In this document: piece after piece, positions 10,550 through 22,733 of the stretch
How positions within the stretch are numbered: the stretch's first letter is position 1
How the letters are laid out: each line of letters starts with the position of its first letter
NCBI GenBank assembly: GCA_025201345.1
Contig: JAIXMG010000001.1
Coordinates: forward strand, 2,046,001 to 2,110,000
Origin: Thamnidium elegans
Taxonomy: Eukaryota; Mucoromycota; Mucoromycetes; Mucorales; Mucoraceae
DNA length: 64,000 bases
Direction: 5' to 3'
Notes under the pieces: generated by a model
What the model was told of the DNA's origin: nothing
The model's input: only the letters and a program-made list of their open reading frames with translations
The model's database searches: none
Translations under genes and position numbers: made by a program

Positions 10550-11250
10550 GAGCTACGCTTTTCAGAAGAAGAAGAAAAAAAAATACTGTAATAAAAAAAA
10601 TGTCAATAACATTGGATATTAACAATGATTTTACAGCCATTGTGCACATGTCTTTCTCAAACGAAATGGAATTTGACCAATGGTGCGATAATGGCCCTAA
10701 GACACACTGCAACTGATTAAAAAAAGATACTGTCAATATCAATGAAGGTGTAGGCGTTACTATTGTTAGCCTTAAAGCTATTTTCACCTGTACTCGCAGG
10801 GGTAAGGCCCGTACAACTAAGTCGGTTGATGGACAAGAAGAATCTTCCACTCTTACTAAAAGAAGACGCGTCGTAAACCTTTAATATAGTGTGACTGTAC
10901 AATACGTCTTACGAAGAAGGCACCCGCCAATGAGAGTGTCCTGGCTACATATAATTGGAAGTACTTGAACCGCAATCCTAGTGATATGAATGTGGCCATA
11001 AAAGAAAGAATAGATCCCGACGTTGTTTGCTGGATTGTAAAGCATGTAGAGTACCACAACACGGACAGGAAATCTATCAAATAGGATTTCTCTGATGATA
11101 TTTCCAATCTAGTTATTGAAGAGGGTTCTGATGACTTACGCGCAGTTCTACAATAACGAGAGCAATTACAACTGGACACCTTATCTGAGTCCTCGAAACA
11201 AGCTTACGCTATCCTTGGTGCTCAAATAAAAGACCTCAACAAATAAAAAC
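10550..11250 (+). pseudogene. Decayed FAR1/MULE-like transposon protein remnant
   Basis: On the plus strand, broken frames give MSITLDINNDFTAIVHMSF with EFDQWC (about 10600-10690), then SLKAIFTCTRRGKARTTKS (about 10760-10820), then YLNRNPSDMNVAIKERIDPD and VVCWIVKHVEYHNTDRKSIK (about 10960-11090). The order (F.E..WC, then a CTR.GK basic block, then a helical KER..D...W segment) resembles the N-terminal zinc-binding domain of FAR1/MULE-derived proteins in fungi. Several stops and frameshifts interrupt it. Assignment is tentative and based on motif order only. Confidence 0.25.
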
Positions 11251-12033
11251 AATCGCGATCATACACTCCTTGAGTCAGGACGTTAAAACCATTACTTCAA
11301 AGATAGAAAACACAAGACATCCTTACCAACATCCCCCAAGACAAAGAATATAAGTATTTACTTTTTTTTTTTTTAGTTAATTTTCCAAAAGACTTTCTAT
11401 TTTACATTTCACAATAAAAAAAACACTTTAGGACTTCCAAAGGATCATTTTGAAGCACTAACCCTCTTTATGTTTCTGTGCGCTATAAATGGGCTAGTTA
11501 GCAAGTCAAGGGATATATTATCGGCCCTTGCTATTGGCGTCGTTGGTCTAAGTACCTTGCTATTTGGAGTCGAATAAGCACTGAAGATTACATCATTAAA
11601 AAATCAGCCTTATTTAATGTAAGAGTTGGTCGGCAACCAACGTAGTGGTTCTCGGGTAAGACATAAATGTCAATGTTTCATTTCGTATACTAACTGTGCC
11701 GCCTTTTCTAGGGAGCATTTAGTGTTACTCGCTTTTTTTTCTTTTCAATTAAGTAGTAGAAAAAGTACAGCCTATTAAAAAAAAAAAGAAGCGTTAAATT
11801 GCAAAGCCGAGCCTGATAATACCGTCAAAACAATAAGATAACAGCCTTCCACATTGTCAGCCAAAAAGGTACCAAAGAACGTGACAATCATTTTTTTTTT
11901 TTTTTTTGATGCAAGATTTAATTTTTGGGCTTGATTTGAACCAGACGAATTCCAACCCCCCCTTTTTTTTTTCCTTTCAAAAAAACTCGAAAAAAAAAAA
12001 CCGAAAAAAAAATAATATATATATATATATATA
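11251..12033. other. Intergenic region upstream of the ArfGAP gene
   Basis: One open hydrophobic stretch (about 11431-11577, plus strand, ending in TAA) contains LPKDHFEALTLFMFLCAING and SRDILSALAIGVVGLSTLLF. It has no convincing start and may be the tail of the decayed element upstream. The last 150 bp are poly-T and poly-A rich, ending in an (AT)n run at 12015-12033 directly before the ArfGAP start codon. Confidence 0.4.
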
Positions 12034-12337
12034 ATGGCCGAGTATAAGCAAAAACTATACGAAATTCAAAGAAGACCTGAGAACCGTACTTGTTTCGATT
12101 GTCCCGCACCTAATCCTCAATGGGCCAGTGTAAGCCATGGTATTTTTATTTGTTTAGATTGTTCGGGTGTACATAGATCGTTTGGTGTACATATTAGGTA
12201 CGAGATGAAAGAAAATGGTTGTAATGTTTAAAATTGCTGTTTAACTCGGCTGTATATAGTTTTGTTCGTTCTATTAGTATGGACAAGTGGTTTGATGATC
12301 AGTTGAAGAAAATGGATGTAAGTTTTTTTTTTTTTCA

Positions 12338-12372
<35 letters not shown>

Positions 12373-13576
12373 TATATTACAAATGTATTACAGATGTTAA
12401 AAAAGAAGGGTTTTTTATTTTTTTAGATTGGTGGCAACAAGAATGCTAGAGACTTTTTCGAATCTCAACCTGATTATTCTCCTAATATGGCTCCTTTACA
12501 AAAATACAGCAGTAGATTTGCAGCCTTATACCGTGAAAAGGTGATATATGGAAATTTTTACGGATAACGATTTTTTTCTAAAAAAAAATAATTTTTGTAG
12601 TTGGCTGCTGAAGCAGAGGGTAAAACTTGGACAGCTTCAGCATCTACTGCTGCAGCAATTACTGCCTCACCTAAAAGAGCTACTGCTGCTACTCGATCTT
12701 TAGGCAGCCAACGTAGTAATAACTCGTCAGGACGTAACTCACCTGCTTTAGGCTACAGCGATAATAATGCATCTGCTGGTGGATTAGTAAGTGATAAAGA
12801 GAGAAACGAAAGTTATTTTGCTACTTTAGGTCAAGCAAATGACACTAGAGATGCGTAAGTATTATTTGACTTTTTTTTTTTTATATATATTGTTTCTAAT
12901 ATTTATATATTTTTAGTGCGCTTCCTCCTAATCAAGGTGGTAAATTTACAGGATTTGGAAACCCAGCTTGTAACGTATAACAAAAATAGACTTGTATAAA
13001 TATATATATATATATTGATTATAATTATTAGTTGAAAGTCACTCCAATTCTAGAAATACAACACCTGGTATTGATGATATTATAAATGACCCTATGCAAG
13101 CACTAACTAAAGGATGGTCACTTTTATCAATGGGTATGGAAGAATTAGGTAAAGTAGCAGTCGAAGGTGTCAAGGTCGCAACACAAGGAGCTGGACAATT
13201 AGGTCGTTATACCAATGATAATTATATTAAACCTGCTCAGACACAATGGAACGACCCTAATTTCAGAAACAACGTTACTGGTTATGTCCAAACCTTTAGC
13301 GATAAAACAAGAAATTTGGTGAACGATTCGTTTAACCAAAACAGTAGAAGTAGCAGCACCGGTAGTTTAAGAAGCAATTACAGCTCTTCTAATCATACCA
13401 ATAACGATGTCAATGATGATTTCTTCAACTCGACCATTTCTTCTTTACAACAACAGGCTCCTCGCAGTCAATCTCCTTCGCAAGCTCCTGCTAGAACTAG
13501 AACTCCTTTGAGAGAAGCTTCTACCGTAAAGAAAGTACAAAAGAAGGACTCTGATGATGAGTGGGAAGGATGGTAG
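12034..13576 (+). CDS. ArfGAP of the GCS1/ArfGAP1 type, 395 aa, 6 exons
   Basis: Exons are 12034-12197, 12260-12317, 12427-12540, 12601-12854, 12917-12969 and 13032-13576. The N-terminus is a complete ArfGAP domain: zinc finger C20-x2-C23-x16-C40-x2-C43, followed by [21 protein letters not shown] with the catalytic arginine at 48. It should stimulate GTP hydrolysis by Arf1 on Golgi COPI membranes. The middle is Ser/Ala-rich and the C-terminal third is amphipathic and polar. The protein ends in the acidic tryptophan motif DSDDEWEGW, the kind of tail ArfGAP1/Gcs1 uses to bind the COPI delta subunit (family knowledge). Length and layout fit Gcs1 rather than Glo3 or Age2. Introns are 55-110 nt with long T tracts. 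Confidence 0.88.
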
Positions 13577-13678
13577 ATTTTATTATAGACTTATTTAAAA
13601 CAATTATTTATCATTATTATCATCTTTTTTTTTTTTGTATTTGTTTTTTATTAAAAAAAAAAAAATAAAAAAAATAAA

Positions 13679-16600
13679 CTACTTTATTGTTACAAATGGG
13701 TTTGCAGCTAATACTCTGATTAAAGGAGGACTACGAATAGGGTCAGCAGTAATAACAACCTTGACAAAGTCAAACGGACGAATCAATTGACGACATTCAC
13801 TAGGAAACGTGCATTCCTTTTGAGTGACCCAAGCATCCTCGCCTTCAATGGCACGAATGGAAGTAGATCTTCTGCGATTCTTCTTTTCTTGTTCGGCTGA
13901 TGTAATAGATAACCGATTGACCTGTTCGACCACATTGTATGTCTCTACATCTACCAAGATAATATCATCCTCTTCTTCATCTTCAGTAGAAACCGACCTT
14001 TCCACATGAGCATCGACTGTGGCCTCTCCTTGAACCCAAACCAAGTGAAGTACATTTTCCAACATGCTAAATGTATCTGATTTTAACGGTAAATTGATGG
14101 TATGAATTCTTCTCTCGAGTCCTAAATGAGGCACAATGACATCAAATGCGCCTTCTTGGACACCAACCACAATAGCATCTTCGATACGGCTCGTGACCGT
14201 GTTAGAGTTATTTGCCAAATAATAAGAAGAAAACATGTGCTGGGTTTGTTCCTCTGCGTTTTGAGACGCTCTGGTCTTGACGTTACAATGCTGAGCTGTC
14301 TTTTGAACGATCTCTGGTTCCATAAAAAAGAACTGTGAGCCTAGCAGAGCAGCTTCTAACTGACGATGCACGATTACATCTGCGTATCTCTTTGAGGGAC
14401 AGGTGAAATGAGTATACAACGGTGTATTGAGCGCATAATGATGATACCGAGATATATCAAACGCGCCTGTACAAAAGTATTTCTCTTGGCTCATGGATTT
14501 CATCACCAAGGTTTCAATCACCGATTTAGCATCCAAGTTTTCAATGCGGTCAATGGATTTTTGAAGCTTGCTAGGGGATTCAGGTTCAATCGTATAACCC
14601 AGCTCGTGCAAGTACCTGGTCAAACCTCGTAATTTACGGTCGTTGGGCGCCGCTTGCGACCTCAGCAGGGCGTGGTCTGGGAAATGGCTAGAGATCTTTT
14701 GCGCAACTTGTGTGTTTGCTAGTATTTGAAACTCTTTTAGGATAATTTCAGAACTGGTTTGGGTTTTGGCGCAGATGGTAGCCGGTGTCGAGGTCTCGCT
14801 GAATCGGATATCAAGACTAGGCGGCTTTAAGAATAAAACGTGTTGTGAGCGAGAGTGAACTAAGGTTTGAGCAATAGAGTACAGCGTTTGGATGTTGGAG
14901 GTGATAGTGGTTAGGTCAGATTCTGTGTCGCTATCAATCATATCTTGTAATTCTTTTTGTGTTAATACTGCATTGGAACTACAAAGTTTATAAGTAACCC
15001 AAAAAAAAAAAAAATTAGGATTTTTTTTTTTTATTATTATTATTATTACTATGCATCCCACTTACTTTATCACAGTCTTTCCAAACCAGGTGTCACATAC
15101 TTCACCCGTTTTATTGATGGTCCAAATAACAGAAAAGGCAAGTCGGTCGAGACCCTGCACGAAATCAATGCATTCTTGTCTTAGGTAATCTGGCCAAAGG
15201 GGTACGTTTTCCGACATGGTCTGGTAGACATCGACGCCTCTGGACCTCGCTTCTTTATCAAGGGCCGAATCGGCACCTATAAAAGCGGTGACATCCGCAA
15301 CATGCAACGCGACTTCGTACGTATGGTCGTTTACGGTCGTCACCGATAAAGCGTTTTCCAAGAAGCCTCCTTCGTCGTCTACAATGGTGATACACTGCAT
15401 CGCGCTACGTAAATCACGACGCAAGTTGGAACTGATCTCGCGTTGAATAGAACTAGGGTTCAATAGATTGGTGGGGATGCTTCGAATAAACAGTTCAGGG
15501 TAAGGCTGCATCGTGAAATAGTTGTCGGCTAGAATGGCTCGCAGTTGCACTCGAGTATCTTGCACGGGTCCTAATTCATTTTCAAGTACACCGAAAGGAT
15601 GTAACGAAGTAATTGGCCAACGTTTTATTGAGCCCTAAATATATATAAAATTAATAAAATTGTGTGTACTAGTTTTTTGTTTACTTATTTATACCAAAAA
15701 GAGCCTATTCTCAAATGCGTCACTGTTTTCAATAAATCCAGCAGGAGCTTGTTCAACAGGGATGGCGATTAAAGGTACACGTTTATCGGTTGGTTTAAAC
15801 CAAATGATACGGGGTACTTGACTATCGCGTTGATCTTCAGCTGCTACACTACCTGCTCTTGACCTCTTATTACTTGGACGAGTCAAACCCAACGTACTGT
15901 GTATATATTTATAATAACATGAGCAAACAAAAATGATAAAACGCACTAATAACAATAAACTTTTTACCCTGAGAAAACTTGCTTTTGAGCACGATCTAAA
16001 ATAGCTACCACTACACCGCAAAACCTTGGTGTAACCAAATCAACATCTTCTTCACCTCCAAATATGATTTCCTTTTCGTCTTCTTCATCTGGTTTCCTTA
16101 CGACGGGGTTTCCATTATTTCGAGCTAGTTTGGCTTCTTCCTTTTCGTGTTTTTCCAACATGACTTGGTCTACCTCGATCAAGCGAATGGCAACATGATC
16201 ACCTTCTAAGGCACGATTCCGGTCACGCGAGCCGCAAATATAAATATCTGCATTGATGTCTTCGCAAAACACATAGGCGTCTGATCGGTTCCGTTTATTG
16301 ACACGGAGCAGACCGCTCACCAAGACGTTGGATTTTAAGTGAGGCACGACAGATGAAAAGGGTAAATGAGAAGCAAACAAGGGTTTTCTTTGATGTCCAG
16401 TATTGTTGTTGTTGTTGTTCTGGTTTTCAAAGATAGAGGAGCCAGTAGAGAATCGATGATTGTTCAAGACGCCTACGGTTGAATTGGGTCTAGAGTTGTT
16501 ATTGGTTGGTGGTGGAGGAGGTGCTCTCCAATCTTGACGAGAATTTCTTTTATCCAAGTCTACTACTGTCTGATGATGATCAACCACTTGTTGAAAGGAC

Positions 16601-16926
16601 ATGCGCTTATTGGGCTGAAACGACGACTGACGCTGATCGTACTCTTGGTTTATATACTGGTGATGATGGATCCTAGTATTGGGCTCAGATAACCTACGAT
16701 TTTGCTTTTCTTCTGCACGTACAACCGTATCTAGTTGAGTGTACCTGTTATGACCACTTAATTTAGCTTCTGTTTCAGCCAAGACATCTGCTCTTGATCT
16801 TTGGTTTTCGTCATCGGGTCGCTTTGATAAAGGAAAGTTGTTAAAGTGGGTCACGGATGATCGTTGCTTTCTTTGAAATAAGGTGGAGTCAATAGAGTTT
16901 ATTGAATCACGATGAAAGCTTTTTCT

Positions 16927-16988
<62 letters not shown>

Positions 16989-17263
16989 GATGATGATGAT
17001 GATAATAATCTTCTTCGTTGACTGTATGAAGTCCTCGTTGTTGTGTAGTGTTTAACCCCTTACTTGTACGAGAATTTATATCGGTGGAACGTCTTTGCTT
17101 TTCTATCCAGTCGTTTCTTTTTACTAGAGTGTTCTGATTTATAAAAAGGTTAAGCATATTATTTATTTTAGTTGTTTAGTTTATATTTTACTTCTGGTAA
17201 ACCAAAGAATCCACGAGTAGATTCGGGTGCAGTTTGACCTTCTAAATCCAAGTTGTTATCCAT
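13679..17263 (-). CDS. SSD1: SSD1-like RNB-fold RNA-binding protein, 1102 aa, 5 exons
   Basis: Exons are 17263-17192, 17133-15968, 15896-15695, 15634-15066 and 14978-13679. The first exon supplies the N-terminus MDNNLDLEGQTAPESTRGFF. The N-terminal third is disordered, with a polyglutamine tract. Two cold-shock-like domains follow (SGLLRVNKRNRSDAYVF near residue 300; a second before residue 470), and then an RNB domain and a C-terminal S1-like part. In the RNB active-site region (about residues 560-575) the sequence is IVDDEGGFLENALSV, where active RNase II enzymes have the D-x-DLDDA signature. The nuclease is therefore probably dead, as known for yeast Ssd1, which represses translation of cell-wall mRNAs under Cbk1 control. 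A Dis3L2-type active enzyme is unlikely. Confidence 0.85.
16926..16989. repeat. (CAA)n/(TTG)n trinucleotide repeat encoding polyglutamine in SSD1
   Basis: A nearly perfect CAA repeat on the coding (minus) strand encodes about 22 consecutive glutamines after four histidines in the disordered N-terminus of SSD1. It lies in frame and is likely length-polymorphic. Confidence 0.95.
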
Positions 17264-17562
17264 ACGACAAAGAAAGAAAAAAACAATAAAAAAAGAATTA
17301 TTATAACGAATGGAATGGATTTAAGTTTTCCCCTTTTTTTTTTTTTATTCTATTTGATAAATAGGAACCAGTAAAAAAAAAAGGATGTTAAATAGAAAGA
17401 GAGAAGAGAGAGAGACTTGTAAAAAAAGAAAAAAGACGTTTTTTTTTTTAAGGAGAAGGTAAATAAGGAGAAAAAGGCGGTAAAAAAGAGGGAGAAAAAG
17501 TGCATCAGTTACGCTTTAAGGGGATATTAAATTTTACCCGTAAACAACAAACAAATATATTA
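17264..17562. promoter_or_regulatory. SSD1 upstream region and TAD1 3' flank
   Basis: About 300 bp between the SSD1 start and the TAD1 stop. On the SSD1 sense strand it is rich in T/C (long CTCT and TTTT stretches around 17330-17500), the usual pyrimidine-rich leader seen before start codons in this window. No specific operator was recognised. Confidence 0.4.
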
Positions 17563-19251
17563 TTAGAGTAATAAAAAGTCTTCATATTCTTTTGGTGTTT
17601 GAATCCAGTTTTGAAATACATTGTCTAATAAACAGTTTTTAGCAGTTTGATAGTTTATAGATTGAACTTGTTTTAATTGATGATAGTTTAAGTCTTTATC
17701 GAACTCAATTAATTTACTGGCGTCAGTGAATAAACTCTTTTTACAAATACTTGGTCTTGTTTTTTCATTTGTTGGTTTCCCCTTAGGTGCACCTTGCTTT
17801 CTGCCATTCACCAACACCTCTGCTTTATTTGACATGCCTGTTATCCAACAAAGTGATGTAGAGCATGAAATAATGTTATCAAATTTGTTTGTTGATTCCA
17901 AGTAAGTTTTAGATGATTCAAACATAATGTTTGTACTGGATATAATTGGTTGATTTAGTTTATAAGGTAAAATTAATTGATCTACAACTCTTTTTTGATT
18001 AATTCACACCTTTTTGTTTTTGTTTGGTTTTGTGTGTGTTACCTTTGATTTTATCCATTCTCTTGTAAAGTGCTCTTTCCAATGCTTCTTTATCAAACAT
18101 GTCACCTACAATAATTGAATTAAGATAGACTGGATTATATAATGAAGAAAGTAAAGCTGATTGTAAGCCTAATACATTCCATCTTGCCAACTTGTCACTT
18201 TTTTTTATATATATACATGTAAATAAAAAGAAGAAAAAGAGAGAGAATATAATATATATATATATTACCTGCATGACATACAAAGTGTAGGTTCGGAATC
18301 AAGTCGGCCTATAATAATAATAATAATAATAGTAAATAATCAAACAACAAGTGTATTGGTGTGTACTGGACCTGGTTTAGTTCTTAAAATGCCAATTTCA
18401 TCAAATTTAAATCGACCTCTTTGAAATAACTGAGGTTCTTCATTCATCATTTTTTGCCTTTTATTTGCATAAATATTTTCGATTAAAAATGGCTCTATAG
18501 ATTTTCTCTTTTTATTGGAGCCTGATTCAAAACTAGTGAGTGATTCGGGTGTTTGAACTTGAGCTAAAGCAGACATGGAAGCGTCACCACCTATTTTTTT
18601 TTTTTTTTTTTTTTTGTAAAGTCAAGTTATTACTGTACAACACTTTATATATATATATAAAAGACTTACAAGGTGATTGAGTAATATACATATGAAATGA
18701 ATATCCCGTATGTTGAATTAAAATACCATCCTTGAAATAAAAAGGACAAGGTACATTTGAATCACATTTTGCAATTTTAGCTTGTGCTAGTAAATACCTT
18801 TTATGAAATTTAATTTAGGAATATATTATACTTTTTTTTTTTTTTTTTTTACATACTTTATAAATCCTCTACGCGCAATTATTTCTGCATGAGAATCATT
18901 TAATACATCACCCGTCTTGCAAATTTTACTAAAAGGTAAGCATTTAAGTCCAGTTCTGCATATATTAAATATTAAAATAAACACACAGTGGAACATAAAC
19001 TCGATGTGTAAAATATCCCCTACCCGATGGATATAACTTGAATTTCTTGCCTATCATCAACTATAAAACACGTCAAAAATATATATATATATATGTATAT
19101 AATAAAAAAAAAAAAAAAAAAACTTACTCATTACAATAGAAGCTAATACTGTCCATTCCGCTTTTTTCTCATGAATAAGAGGTTTACCTCCTTTTGGTAA
19201 TGCTCTGTACTTTTTTAAAACCGCTTCAACAATGTCAACATTTCTATTCAT
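17563..19251 (-). CDS. TAD1: tRNA-specific adenosine deaminase 1 (A37 to inosine), 406 aa, 8 exons
   Basis: Exons are 19251-19128, 19060-19024, 18955-18857, 18797-18670, 18590-18372, 18308-18269, 18197-18043 and 17981-17563. The spliced protein carries the deaminase signatures of Tad1/ADAT1: [11 protein letters not shown] then EWTVLAS at the N-terminus, DSHAE (zinc-binding His76, catalytic Glu78), SPCGD (Cys130), [13 protein letters not shown], and [11 protein letters not shown] (second zinc Cys about 215). The family deaminates adenosine 37 of tRNA-Ala to inosine in eukaryotes. The length matches yeast Tad1 (about 400 residues). Two joins decide the frame: the donor after CCAG at 18372, which restores KPGR, and the acceptor at 17981. 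The gene shares a roughly 275 bp divergent upstream region with the PCL-type cyclin. Confidence 0.9.
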
Positions 19252-19525
19252 TACAATAATAAAAATACTCTGAAAAAAATTTTTTTTTTTTTTTTTTTTT
19301 TTTTTGAAAGAATGTAAACTCAGTTTATATATATATAAAAAAGGGTGAAATGACGGAAAGGGAGACAAAGGGTATCGAATTCGGAATATTGCAACAACAA
19401 TAACAATAACATATATTATAAGCTTAAATGCAATATTATAGCATATTTAAATAATATTTTTTTTTTTCCTTCTCTCTTTTTTTTTTTTCTTTTCTTCCTT
19501 TTTTTGTATTTTTAAAAAAAAAAAA
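19252..19525. promoter_or_regulatory. Divergent promoter region TAD1 / PCL-type cyclin
   Basis: About 274 bp separate the two start codons. Both sides carry long poly-T leaders immediately upstream of the ATG, with an AT-rich centre around 19395-19460. No defined factor site was recognised. Confidence 0.4.
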
Positions 19526-20277
19526 ATGTCTATTCTTACTTGTACAAATACTATTCAATTATCCGAATTTGTAGCACACATGGTCCCAAAGATTTGGACA
19601 GGATCAGCTTTTATGACAACGGAACGTTCAAACTTGTTTAGAATATTTTGTCAAAATATCATTAAGGCTACACAAATATCTAGTCCATGTATATTGGTCG
19701 CATTGTTCTACATTTATAGACTAAGATTTGCATATCCAGCTATTAGAGGTTCGATTGGATCAGAAGTAAGATTATTTACTACTGCACTTATACTAGCAAA
19801 CAAATTTCTAGATGACAATACATTTACGAATAAGGTATACTTTTTTTATTTTTATTTTTTTACCCAGCAATAACAACAATAGCTAACATCTTATAATAGA
19901 CTTGGTCAGAAGTATCTAGCGTACCATTACACGAATTAAATATCATGGAAATGGAATTTTTATCAGCGCTACAATACAGAACATGTGTTCACCATATACA
20001 ATTCTTTTCTTGGAGTTCTCAATGTCAACATTGGATGTCACAGTTAATGGCCAGACCAGTACTGATGGCACCCATTATGCGACTCAATAAAAGATCAGCA
20101 GATCATTTTCCGGTTGAACCAAAGACCAAAAAAAAGTTATATAATCATTCGGTCCTGAGCTGGTCTTCTTCGTCTTATTATCGTCCTTCTTCTGCGGCAG
20201 CAGCTTCTGCAGTTGCCACTGTTGCTGCAGCTACGGCAATGAATGTAAATTATTCAAATTTCATTCCTAGGGTTTAA
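19526..20277 (+). CDS. PCL/Pho80-type cyclin, 228 aa, 2 exons
   Basis: Exons are 19526-19834 and 19900-20277. The protein holds a cyclin box of the Pho85-partner type: SSPCILVALFYIYRLR, then [28 protein letters not shown], then LNIMEMEFLSALQYR. This matches the order seen in Pcl1/Pcl2-like cyclins, where ALILA-K-L-D and the N-x-x-E motif contact the kinase. It would activate a Pho85/CDK5-like kinase in cell-cycle, morphogenesis or nutrient signalling; which one cannot be told. The C-terminal 60 residues are serine- and alanine-rich and look disordered. The intron is 65 nt. Confidence 0.8.
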
Positions 20278-20635
20278 ACCCAATAATAGTTAAATTATTA
20301 TACCCTATTTTTTTTTTGTATACAATCCTTTTTTTTTTTTACATATACATTGCTTTCGCGTTTTTTAAATAAAAAAAATTACTAGAACTTGCCTCCCATT
20401 TAAGCCGCAAGATAACTACCTATCCTATCTTAAATATAGTAGTAGAGTTCGTCATCACTATATATATATTAATATACTTTGGGAACAAACATATGCGCCC
20501 TTAGTTGTTCTTAAGGTTGAGCGTGACAGGGAATATCTTTTTTTTTTATAGAATTCTCGCAGCATAAAACCGTGTCATCAAGTACGGGCATCCATCCCAT
20601 TTTCTCGGGTATTTTCTGTCGCTCTTTTTAAAGGT

Positions 20636-20727
20636 GACAATGAAAAGCGCTTTCTAAGTGTACTTTTGTCCGTTTTAAAAGTCCTCTTTCTGCAGAAACG
20701 AATTGAGAGATCATACGTTTGGCCTGG

Positions 20728-20783
<56 letters not shown>

Positions 20784-20788
20784 CAATG
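20636..20788 (+). mobile_element. Possible SINE-like retroposed insertion ending in A54, 7 bp direct repeats
   Basis: The heptamer GACAATG occurs at 20636-20642 and again at 20782-20788, immediately after an uninterrupted run of 54 A. Between the first copy and the poly-A lie about 85 bp of unique sequence. This is the layout of a poly-A-tailed retroposed RNA with a short target-site duplication. The body shows no clear RNA polymerase III boxes and no similarity to genes in the window, so it could also be a chance repeat next to an expanded A tract. Confidence 0.3.
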
Positions 20789-22643
20789 CCATCAAATATT
20801 ACAAGGGGTACTATTTGGTGATGTTAACAATAAATGGGTTCATTTTGCCGCCAAATATATTTTTAACAACTTGAATAAACGGATGCTATCATCAAAATAT
20901 GTGCTCGCAATAAAATAAAAAACTTGTAAATTTGCCCTTTGTAACATTTGGACCCGATTCTTGTTGACTACTTTTTTTTTTTTACCCAGCAAAATCGTAC
21001 TTTTTTAAACGCGAAACGTATTACGATTGTATAACGACTTGTACCTTAATTCTCCTTTATCCCTTATAATTCAATTACATTTTGATACAGGTTAAAATCA
21101 AAATAATAAATGAAATCCTTTTTTTTTTCCCTTTTTTTTTCTTTTTAAGAAATGTTTATGATCGGTATATTTTATTTAAACAAAAAAAAGAGCGTTAGCA
21201 TATTAAAAAAAAAAAAAAAATAGTTATTACATATTTTTCTATAAACAACAGGCACAAAAAAGGAGAATATACAATCCCAACTAGAGAGTTAATGCCGTTT
21301 GTATATTTAATATATACATATCGTGGATACAGTATAACTACAAGTGATAATGATGTCACTTTTTTTTTTTTTTTTTTTTTTTACTATCGTCTTGGTTGTT
21401 AAGGTAACAGATGTTTTTTTTTGCCGATAATGTGTGTTATTTGTTATTGTAATGTATTACAACTCGGTACGCGCTCACCCTGCAGATTTTAACACTTTTG
21501 ATCCGTTTTTATAGAATACTTTATGTTCTTTTTTTTTCTTTCTAGTATTCACGTAATGTATATGCTAAATATTGTAAAATGAGCCAAGAGCGAAAATATT
21601 GACAGGTGGTTAAAGAGTGTATATACATCACTTTTTGTTGCTTTGTTATTCAGCCACACTATACATTATAATCATAACAAAGATATTCAGTTTGTTGGGT
21701 CGGTAATCGTCCGCATTTAGATGTATTGCCTTTTATATATGGAAGAACCCTAAAAATATATGCAAAATATGAGTGGTTTTATCTGTAGATTTGAGTGGTT
21801 CAAACATATAGTTTTATATATTATATCCTTTTGGCTTGGTAACCGTTCAACATAGCCCCGTTTGTACTCGATGTATTCATAGAACTTTTTTTTTTTTTTT
21901 TTTTTTTTTTCAGCGTGAAACCTGTTTATAGGTGTGAGAATAAGACGTACCACCAGATTTCTGCAAGTGGTACATCACTCATGTAGATTACACAACACAA
22001 TACACAACATGATTGAGCCCAAAATAACTTTTTTCTTTTTTAAAATTAAAACCTATTACCTATAGTTTTTTTTTCTTCGCACCCCTATTTGTAAGTACAC
22101 ATTGTTGTTTAAAGAACCAATATTGTTCTAGTATAGTCAAGACATGTGAGTTTTATTTTAATTGGTAATGTTATTCTTTATTATTCTCTTATCAATTGTC
22201 AAAATAAATCGGGGGTTTAATTTTACTGTGCTACATACATTATTTTTTTTGCTGGGTGCACTTTACCCGGGCTGTACACAACAAAAAAAACATTCAAATT
22301 TAGAAATATATAATAATAGATGTAAGTATTTATGTATGTATTATACAAACATATATATGTGATTCATAATAAGACAAAAGATAATACCGCCCTTTTTTTC
22401 TTGATTTAAATCATTATTATTATCATTATAATTATTAATACATTAACCGAGCCTTAATTTTTATTTTAGGGCACCCAAAAAAGATAAAAATAATCCCCCA
22501 TTGTTTTTGTTACTAGTATCTTAACTATAAAAAAAAAAAAGCAGGCAGAACCCTAAATAAAATAGAATTTTCTTCTCGCTTTTATATTTTGGTGTACCCC
22601 CTTATTGTCGTTAAATCAACAACCATTTTTTTTTTTTTTTGCC

Positions 22644-22651
22644 TATAAATA
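22644..22651 (+). promoter_or_regulatory. TATA-like box of the chitin deacetylase gene
   Basis: TATAAATA lies 90 bp before the start codon and is followed by a CT-rich initiator stretch (CTCTCTCTCTC) and a short leader. This is a compact core promoter typical of strongly expressed genes. Confidence 0.55.
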
Positions 22652-22733
22652 CCTTTTATTTTTACCCCCTCTCTTTTGTTTCCTTAAATCACACTTTTTC
22701 TCTCTCTCTCTCTTTTTTTTTCGTATATATAAA

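Larger units (their letters stand above)
20278..22733. other. Gene-poor 2.4 kb intergenic region
   Basis: No protein gene was found. The region holds many A/T homopolymers: A54 at 20728-20781, T runs near 21360-21382 and 21886-21911, and A runs near 21205. It also contains a possible small retroposed insertion at 20636-20788. The last 100 bp are the chitin deacetylase core promoter. Confidence 0.5.
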
